8,703 bases of DNA from Oscillospiraceae bacterium. GTDB lineage: Bacteria > Bacillota > Clostridia > Oscillospirales > Ruminococcaceae. Positions 1 to 5,318 of this stretch are shown here, in pieces. Position 1 is the stretch's first letter. Each line of letters opens with the position of its first letter. The position numbers and the translations under genes are program-made. The notes beneath the pieces are model-generated. The model was given only the letters and a program-made list of their open reading frames with translations, was not told where the DNA came from and did no database searches. The stretch is from positions 1 through 8,703 of the forward strand of contig JAISLG010000007.1 of NCBI GenBank assembly GCA_031260615.1, given 5' to 3'.

Positions 1-24
1 CTACGCGCCCCCTGCACCCCGCGG

Positions 25-55
25 TACTCGCCGTACGGGCTGGAAGCGGCGAGTA
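25..55. repeat. Inverted repeat, 9-bp arms
   Basis: TACTCGCCG (25-33) is the exact reverse complement of CGGCGAGTA (47-55), separated by 13 bases. On the plus strand the stem is followed by AAAACC rather than a T-run, so it is not a typical intrinsic terminator. It may be the end of a transcription unit outside the window or part of the repeat cluster that follows. Confidence 0.4.
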
Positions 56-110
56 AAACCAAATTTATTCCGAGGGTGGGTTGTTGCAAACACAAATGAC
101 GGCATACGCG

Positions 111-156
111 AATGTGTATTTTTCTGTACACGCACGATAAACCGAAAATGTATCGT
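111..156. repeat. 46-bp double-hairpin repeat, copy 1
   Basis: This copy matches 208-253 at 45 of 46 positions; the single difference is G versus A in the TGTACACRCACG part. Each copy contains two potential hairpins: GTGTA with TACAC around a T-rich loop, and ACGATA with TATCGT around an 11-base loop. In this copy the second stem extends to 7 bp (CACGATA/TATCGTG). Two nested hairpins in a repeated intergenic unit suggest a small dispersed palindromic repeat family rather than a coding remnant. Confidence 0.75.
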
Positions 157-160
157 GTAG

Positions 161-182
161 GGGGCGATGTCCACATCGCCCC
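161..182. repeat. GC-rich palindrome, 10-bp arms
   Basis: GGGGCGATGT (161-170) and ACATCGCCCC (173-182) are exact reverse complements separated by CC. The right half, CCACATCGCCCC, recurs at 189-200. It is preceded by GTAG. It sits between the two 46-bp repeats and may be part of the same composite element. Confidence 0.6.
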
Positions 183-207
183 ATTATTCCACATCGCCCC
201 GTTATAC

Positions 208-253
208 AATGTGTATTTTTCTGTACACACACGATAAACCGAAAATGTATCGT
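208..253. repeat. 46-bp double-hairpin repeat, copy 2
   Basis: This is the second copy, starting 97 bp after the first. It is preceded by CGTTATACAA (200-209, overlapping by two bases), and the same ten bases recur directly after it at 251-260. The underlying unit may therefore be a 51-bp tandem repeat (200-250) followed by a truncated further copy. The two internal hairpins are kept. Confidence 0.75.
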
Positions 254-270
254 TATACAAGGAACGCCAC

Positions 271-299
271 GGTAACGGGATAACGATTGCCCCGTTACC
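271..299. terminator. Possible terminator hairpin beyond the 318-1085 gene
   Basis: GGTAACGGG (271-279) pairs perfectly with CCCGTTACC (291-299) across an 11-base loop. It begins 18 bp beyond the stop codon of the minus-strand gene, where a terminator is expected. The base run after the stem on the minus strand is not T-rich. On the plus strand it is followed by a moderately T-rich stretch. It could therefore end a plus-strand transcript from outside the window, or simply protect a 3' end. Confidence 0.35.
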
Positions 300-317
300 C
301 TTCGTTTATTTGGCGAT

Positions 318-1085
318 TTATCCCTCAGTCAGTGCCTTTATAATAGTCTGTACGACTTCCTTATCTGCTTTTGATTTCATAAACGCGAAACGGTAATCCC
401 CTAACTCATCTGTCTTAAAAAAGTATCGGTCGGTGATATTCGGGTTACTCGGGTACATATCGTATAAGTCGATGAAGTAGTCCGCGTAGGTATTGTCGCC
501 GCTAAGGAATATCCCGACGAAGGACAGGCGGTCGGCGAACACAATTTCCGTGGTATTCAGGTATTCGGACATATTACTTTTTTCCGCGCTGTCGGTGAGC
601 ATAGACGCGCCGATATTGAAGTAATCCGAGTTTATTTTAACACGCTTATCGCCGTTGATGTCGGGGGTAATCGGGTAAAAGAAGTCTGTCATTTCGGTGG
701 CGGCGTTAGTAAGCCCCTCATCCGTTAATGCAAGGGTATTATCGGCACTTTGTTTCGCGAACACGCAGATAGTCAAATCGGGCTTAACGGTGGTTAAAAA
801 CGACACTAAAACGGCGACGCCGGCAATCAAAAAAAAGCTCCCTAAGATAATAAAAAACTTATTCAGGGACAAGAAACTCAGTATTTTTTCGTAACGGGTC
901 ATCTCGCGAATAACGCGTTTATTATCGGAGAATTCGGCATTCCGCGCAGTAGCGAGTTCACGCCCGACGTCGCGGTAATCGTCGGTTTCGTCAATCCCGT
1001 CTTGTAACTCGTCTTGTAACTCGTCAACAACCTCGTCTTGTATCCCGTCTTGTATCTTGCCCGTATCGGTATTATTTTCTTGCAT
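318..1085 (-). CDS. Hypothetical single-pass membrane protein with acidic repeat N-terminus
   Basis: I do not recognise this 255-residue protein. Residues 1-60 are hydrophilic and acidic and contain five four-residue units (IQDG, IQDE, VVDE, LQDE, LQDG; residues 11-30) encoded by a 12-bp DNA repeat. Residues 61-76 are basic and mixed. Residues 77-99 form one strong transmembrane helix, with no signal peptide in front of it. The remaining 155 residues are soluble and probably extracytoplasmic, given the basic charge on the N-terminal side. They include DINGDKRVKIN (142-152), which resembles a Ca-binding loop but lacks the usual acidic residue at position 12. The ATG at 1085 is the first possible start, because an in-frame TGA lies 6 nt upstream. 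No clear Shine-Dalgarno precedes it, and an 8-bp hairpin ends 9 nt upstream. Codon use and GC resemble the neighbours. The gene is probably real and its function is unknown. Confidence 0.75.
   Translation of the reverse strand: MQENNTDTGKIQDGIQDEVVDELQDELQDGIDETDDYRDVGRELATARNAEFSDNKRVIREMTRYEKILSFLSLNKFFIILGSFFLIAGVAVLVSFLTTVKPDLTICVFAKQSADNTLALTDEGLTNAATEMTDFFYPITPDINGDKRVKINSDYFNIGASMLTDSAEKSNMSEYLNTTEIVFADRLSFVGIFLSGDNTYADYFIDLYDMYPSNPNITDRYFFKTDELGDYRFAFMKSKADKEVVQTIIKALTEG
996..1055 (-). repeat. 12-bp tandem repeat inside the 318-1085 gene
   Basis: Five consecutive 12-bp units encode IQDG-IQDE-VVDE-LQDE-LQDG. Four share the core (A/T)ACAAGACG, and the middle unit has diverged (GTTGTTGACGA). 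Because the unit length is a multiple of three, copy-number change would lengthen or shorten the acidic segment without a frameshift. Confidence 0.7.
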
Positions 1086-1094
1086 ATATCACAC

Positions 1095-1121
1095 AACGCG
1101 CCTGTTTTAATACGGCGCGTT
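1095..1121 (-). promoter_or_regulatory. Hairpin between tRNA-Gly and the membrane-protein gene
   Basis: AACGCGCC (1095-1102) and GGCGCGTT (1114-1121) form a perfect 8-bp GC-rich stem with an 11-base loop. Read on the minus strand, it follows the tRNA and ends 9 nt before the ATG of the next gene. No T-run follows in that direction, so it is a poor intrinsic terminator. It may act as a processing or attenuating structure, or hinder ribosome access to a start that already lacks a clear Shine-Dalgarno. Confidence 0.4.
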
Positions 1122-1145
1122 TAATTATTTATTGTTGGTTCAGGT

Positions 1146-1219
1146 TGGAGCGGGTGATGGGAATCGAACCCACGCAATCAGCTTGGAAGGCTGATGTTCT
1201 GCCATTGAACTACACCCGC
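1146..1219 (-). tRNA. tRNA-Gly (anticodon TCC), CCA encoded
   Basis: On the minus strand the acceptor arms GCGGGTG (1219-1213) and CACCCGC (1156-1150) pair fully, and TCCA (discriminator plus encoded CCA) follows at 1149-1146. The D arm is GTTC/GAAC, the anticodon stem TCAGC/GCTGA encloses CTTCCAA (anticodon TCC), and the T arm GTGGG/CCCAT carries loop TTCGATT. The full length is 74 nt. It reads GGA codons, and GGG by wobble. A consensus promoter lies immediately upstream. Confidence 0.97.
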
Positions 1220-1229
1220 ATACTTGTCT

Positions 1230-1257
1230 ATTATATCATATAAAAAGGTGCTGTCAA
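1230..1257 (-). promoter_or_regulatory. Sigma-A promoter of tRNA-Gly
   Basis: On the minus strand, TTGACA (1257-1252) and TATAAT (1235-1230) are both perfect consensus hexamers separated by 16 bp. The predicted start, near 1223, lies a few bases before the tRNA 5' end at 1219. It probably also drives the downstream membrane-protein gene, for which I see no separate promoter. Confidence 0.85.
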
Positions 1258-1287
1258 GGGGAGTTTTTTTGTAGTAGGGGAGCGGTC

Positions 1288-1371
1288 GCTGACTTAAACG
1301 GTGACGGCGAAGTGAATATTGTTGATGTTGTCACATTCAAACGGTTTTTTGGGGGGATATACGCGGAGTAA
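1288..1371 (+). pseudogene. Orphan dockerin-type repeat (gene remnant)
   Basis: The plus strand reads A-DLNGDGEVNIVDVVTFKRF-FGGIYAE followed by TAA at 1369-1371. This fits one type-I dockerin half-repeat: a Ca-binding loop with Asp/Asn/Asp at positions 1, 3 and 5, Asp at 12, then a helix with the Lys-Arg pair. Dockerins dock onto cohesins in cellulosome-like complexes and normally contain two such repeats at the end of a secreted enzyme. Here only one is present. The frame stays open upstream to about 1231, but it has no ATG, no ribosome site and no enzyme domain, and it runs into the tRNA promoter. It is best read as the C-terminal scrap of a lost gene or a displaced fragment. A chance match is unlikely given the length of the motif. 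Confidence 0.6.
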
Positions 1372-1409
1372 ACGCGAGAAATTCTAAAAACATTTGTGAA
1401 CAAATAGGG

Positions 1410-1464
1410 AAAATGCTTTGTCGATAAGGAAAAATTTATATAAAACCTATTGACAAAGCATTTT
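1410..1464. repeat. 13-bp-arm inverted repeat overlapping the groESL -35
   Basis: AAAATGCTTTGTC (1410-1422) is the exact reverse complement of GACAAAGCATTTT (1452-1464), with 29 bases between the arms. The right arm includes most of the TTGACA hexamer and is followed by further T residues. It may be the terminator of the vanished dockerin gene or a second operator-like element on the groESL promoter. The long loop makes a simple terminator less convincing. Confidence 0.6.
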
Positions 1465-1477
1465 TCTGGTTTATAAT
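1450..1477 (+). promoter_or_regulatory. Sigma-A promoter of groES-groEL
   Basis: TTGACA (1450-1455) and TATAAT (1472-1477) are perfect consensus hexamers with a 16-bp spacer, which predicts transcription starting near 1484. The CIRCE operator begins about 7 bp downstream of that point, so bound repressor would block the promoter. This is the usual layout of HrcA-controlled chaperone operons. Confidence 0.88.
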
Positions 1478-1490
1478 AAATCCAGTTAAT

Positions 1491-1517
1491 TTAGCAGTCT
1501 GACGTTTTGATTGCTAA
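1491..1517 (+). promoter_or_regulatory. CIRCE operator (HrcA binding site)
   Basis: The site reads TTAGCAGTC-N9-GATTGCTAA, against the CIRCE consensus TTAGCACTC-N9-GAGTGCTAA. Spacer length and the outer TTAGCA/TGCTAA arms match. The inner triplets differ (GTC and GAT for CTC and GAG), and the two arms are complementary except for one G-T pairing. CIRCE is bound by the repressor HrcA, which is released on heat shock and restored by GroE itself. The position in the groES 5' leader is as expected. hrcA is not in this window. Confidence 0.85.
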
Positions 1518-1575
1518 AACGACTACGGCGAAAACTAAAAGCAAAACTAAAAGTAAAAATAAGGAGAAAAATACT

Positions 1576-1995
1576 ATGACTATAAAACCGTTAGCGGACA
1601 GAGTTGTCACAAAGACTCTGGAAGCCGAAGAAAAGACGAAGAGCGGGATAATACTCTCGTCCGCGTCGAAGGAGAAGCCGCAGTATGCGGAGGTAGTATC
1701 AGTTGGACCGGGTGGCAAAGACGAAAAGGGCAACTCGGTAACGATGACTGTTAAACCGGGCGACAAGGTATTGATAAGCAAATATTCAGGCACGGAAGTA
1801 AAACTTGACGATGTAGACTACACGATAGTAAAGCAATCGGACATACTTGCCGTAGTTATAGACGAGAGCATACCGAACGTGGCGACATTCGAGCAAGTCC
1901 ACAGTCTTGACGGTACATTCCTCCCGAAAGAGGATTTTGAGCCGCGCGACCTGAAACACGAAGAAGAAGAACTTAAAAAAGCGGGCAAATTATAA
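1576..1995 (+). CDS. groS: Co-chaperonin GroES (Cpn10) with C-terminal extension
   Basis: GroES forms the heptameric lid that closes the GroEL cavity during ATP-driven protein folding in the cytoplasm. The 139-residue protein begins MTIKPLADRVV, the usual first beta-strand. The mobile loop spans about residues 17-34 and contains the GroEL-contacting tripeptide IIL (26-28). The segments around VSVGPGG (41-47), KPGDKV (60-65) and DILAVV (89-94) are typical. The family normally stops near residue 95. This one continues with about 42 charged residues (98-139), ending in a Glu/Lys-rich segment. I chose the ATG at 1576 because it gives the canonical N-terminus and has AAGGAG at 1561-1566, 9 nt upstream; an upstream in-frame TTG lies inside the CIRCE region and is not credible. 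It is the first gene of the HrcA/CIRCE-controlled operon and groEL follows after 33 bp. No frameshift or broken core residue is visible. Confidence 0.96.
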   Translation: MTIKPLADRVVTKTLEAEEKTKSGIILSSASKEKPQYAEVVSVGPGGKDEKGNSVTMTVKPGDKVLISKYSGTEVKLDDVDYTIVKQSDILAVVIDESIPNVATFEQVHSLDGTFLPKEDFEPRDLKHEEEELKKAGKL

Positions 1996-2025
1996 TAATT
2001 AAAATAACGGAGGAGAATAAATTAA

Positions 2026-3657
<1,632 letters not shown>

Positions 3658-3675
3658 GTGCTAAACGAGTACAAC

Positions 3676-3707
3676 AAAAAAGCAGTGGTGAATTCCACTG
3701 CTTTTTT
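3676..3707 (+). terminator. Rho-independent terminator of groES-groEL
   Basis: AAAAAAGCAGTGG (3676-3688) pairs perfectly with CCACTGCTTTTTT (3695-3707) around a 6-base loop, giving a GC core and six terminal T residues. It lies 19 bp after the groEL stop. It should separate the chaperonin operon from the glycosyltransferase gene that starts 36 bp later. Confidence 0.92.
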
Positions 3708-3742
3708 GACTGTACAGACTCTACCATAAACAGGAAAACAAT

Positions 3743-5272
3743 ATGAAACTAAAACCAATACACATACTGCTTACCGTATCGGCTATTGTCGTGTTAATAT
3801 GCGCATACTTTGACAAAAACCTGTATATTGATGAGATATTCGCGTTTGGCGAATCTAATTCAAAATCCGTGGTATTGTTCCTTGGGAACGACTACCTCGA
3901 CATATCCTACACCCCCGAACAGGCAAAGGATTACCTCGAAGTGTCGGGCAACGAACGGTTTAATTACTTCCTCCCGTACTACTCGGCAAGCAACGACAAC
4001 CACCCACCAATGTTCTTTTATATGATACACACCGTGTCGTCACTATTCCCTGACAGTTACTCAAAATGGTATGGGGTCGCCGTGGAATTTCCATTTTACA
4101 TCGCGACCATATTCTTGCTATATCGGCTCAGTCGGCGCGTATTCAAATCCAAAAACAAGGCGTTGCTATGCGCGTTCCTGTATGCGTTCTCCCCGTTCGG
4201 GTTGTGGAACGCACTTATAATCCGTATGTATCAGCCACTCACATTCTTTATCCTGCTCGTTGTCTACGCCGCAACAATGTACTACAAAACGTATAAAACT
4301 AAATATCTGCTCTATTACGCAATCGGCATATTCTATTCGGGTATGCTCCACTACTCCGCGTATTTCTTTAACTTTTTCCTGACATTATTCGTGTGTTTGG
4401 TTTTTCTAACCAACAAGCAAATTAAACGCACACTGTCATTCGGCATATCGGCGGTAATCGGCGTATTACTCGCGTGCGCGGCGTGGGCATACACAATACT
4501 GCAATTCACCTACACCACGACAATACGCGAAAACTGGCAAAACCGCACTGCCGAGGCACGCGAAAATATCACACGCGTATTCACCGACCCATTACTCTAC
4601 ATTGTACTTATCGCGGCGGTACTCTTCGTCATATACCGCAAAAAATTCAAAGGCGTATCGGTGATAATCGTATGCGCGCTCCTATCGGCAGGCGTGGCAT
4701 CAATATTCATCAACAGTATGTACGTTATGCACGCGCCGAGGTATTACTTTTTTATCATACCTGTCGTATTATTCGGGGCAATGTATTTTATCCCGAACCG
4801 CGTATTAAACCTGAGCCGCGCAATCGCGCTGACACTAAGCGTAGTATTCGCGGCAGTATCAATCGGTTATGTAGCACTGCAAGATGAATACAAAGCGTAT
4901 AATTTCCGCACATATTTCAACCAAGGCGCAATGTCGGAACAGATACGGGGCAAATCGGTAATAGTAGCCGTCCCCGTGAACGACCCGAGCAACTACAACA
5001 ACGCATATTTCCGCGACCTGATATATATCCTATCCCTGTTCAACGCGGACTACACCTCGGTAACGGGGCTATACCTCCCACCCGACCAACTGCAAACACG
5101 GCTCGCGGAGGAGATAGCACTACGCCGCGCGGACAATACACCATTTGTAGTAATCGGTTTAGAGAACCTGACCTACACGGAGCAGATACCGAGCCTTGAC
5201 AAGTATACTACCCTTGAAAAATCGGCGTGTGTCGTAAAGGGTTGGAAGGCAACCTATGTATTCTACTCATAA
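3743..5272 (+). CDS. GT-C-fold membrane glycosyltransferase (GT39/ArnT-like)
   Basis: This 509-residue polytopic membrane protein probably transfers a sugar from a polyprenyl-phosphate donor to a protein, lipid or surface polymer on the outer face of the membrane. Transmembrane helix 1 spans about residues 7-23 and is followed by the acidic pair in YIDE (28-31), typical of the first catalytic loop of GT-C enzymes. DNHPPMF (85-91) matches the Asp-His-Pro-Pro motif of the PMT/ArnT group, and RMYQ (161-164) and HAPRYY (330-335) are also family-like. I count roughly nine or ten hydrophobic helices up to residue 377, then a soluble C-terminal domain of about 130 residues. The ATG at 3743 has a modest ribosome site (AGGA, 3732-3735). 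No clear promoter is visible between the groEL terminator and this start, so it may depend on read-through or a weak promoter. Family-level assignment is fairly sure; donor and acceptor are unknown. Confidence 0.82.
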   Translation: MKLKPIHILLTVSAIVVLICAYFDKNLYIDEIFAFGESNSKSVVLFLGNDYLDISYTPEQAKDYLEVSGNERFNYFLPYYSASNDNHPPMFFYMIHTVSSLFPDSYSKWYGVAVEFPFYIATIFLLYRLSRRVFKSKNKALLCAFLYAFSPFGLWNALIIRMYQPLTFFILLVVYAATMYYKTYKTKYLLYYAIGIFYSGMLHYSAYFFNFFLTLFVCLVFLTNKQIKRTLSFGISAVIGVLLACAAWAYTILQFTYTTTIRENWQNRTAEARENITRVFTDPLLYIVLIAAVLFVIYRKKFKGVSVIIVCALLSAGVASIFINSMYVMHAPRYYFFIIPVVLFGAMYFIPNRVLNLSRAIALTLSVVFAAVSIGYVALQDEYKAYNFRTYFNQGAMSEQIRGKSVIVAVPVNDPSNYNNAYFRDLIYILSLFNADYTSVTGLYLPPDQLQTRLAEEIALRRADNTPFVVIGLENLTYTEQIPSLDKYTTLEKSACVVKGWKATYVFYS

Positions 5273-5274
5273 CA

Positions 5275-5309
5275 ATACGCCCTATCGAGTTTATCCCGAT
5301 AGGGCGTAT
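5275..5309. terminator. Hairpin between convergent glycosyltransferase and MCP genes
   Basis: ATACGCCCTATCG (5275-5287) and CGATAGGGCGTAT (5297-5309) form a perfect 13-bp stem with a 9-base loop. It lies 2 bp after the glycosyltransferase stop and 9 bp from the MCP stop on the other strand, as expected for a shared bidirectional terminator. Neither side has a good T-run (GCTTG on plus, TGTTATG on minus), so termination may be imperfect. Confidence 0.7.
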
Positions 5310-5318
5310 GCTTGCCGC

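Larger units (their letters stand above)
1..317. other. Repeat-rich intergenic region at the left edge
   Basis: No convincing gene is seen here. The stretch is packed with short inverted and direct repeats: a 9-bp-arm hairpin at 25-55, two copies of a 46-bp repeat at 111-156 and 208-253, a palindrome with 10-bp arms at 161-182 whose right arm recurs at 189-200, and a 9-bp-stem hairpin at 271-299. The only reading frame open to the left edge (frame 1, stopping at 97-99) is about 32 codons long and shows no recognisable domain. The region may lie downstream of a gene outside the window. Confidence 0.6.
1220..1575. other. Intergenic region between divergent tRNA-Gly and groES
   Basis: This 356-bp gap holds no intact gene. 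From left to right it contains the leftward tRNA promoter (1230-1257), the orphan dockerin fragment (1288-1371), a small palindrome ATTTGT-GA-ACAAAT (1392-1405), a long inverted repeat (1410-1464), the groESL promoter (1450-1477), the CIRCE operator (1491-1517) and an A-rich groES leader. The leader includes a 12-bp direct repeat (AAAACTAAAAG at 1531 and 1543) and ends in the ribosome site at 1561-1566. Confidence 0.7.

Noticed and set aside
1..99. Open frame from the left edge (frame 1) stopping at 97-99, as a possible partial gene end
   Set aside because: It is only about 32 codons long, has no recognisable domain, and overlaps a 9-bp-arm inverted repeat; an open run of this length is expected by chance.
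142..260. CRISPR array at the left edge
   Set aside because: There are only two full copies, the repeat is longer than usual and contains two hairpins, the intervening sequence is itself repetitive, and no cas gene is present.
648..680. Dockerin or EF-hand in the 318-1085 protein (DINGDKRVKIN)
   Set aside because: The loop resembles the first part of a Ca-binding motif, but Lys replaces the conserved Gly and there is no acidic residue at position 12 and no second repeat; noted only as a resemblance.
1507..1575. Upstream TTG start extending groES by 23 residues
   Set aside because: The TTG lies inside the CIRCE operator, the added residues are a Lys/Thr-rich translation of the A-rich leader, and the ATG at 1576 has a proper ribosome site and the canonical GroES N-terminus.
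3706..3728. TTGACT followed by CATAAA as a promoter for the glycosyltransferase
   Set aside because: The spacer is only about 13 bp and the -10 match is poor, and TTGACT overlaps the terminator T-run.
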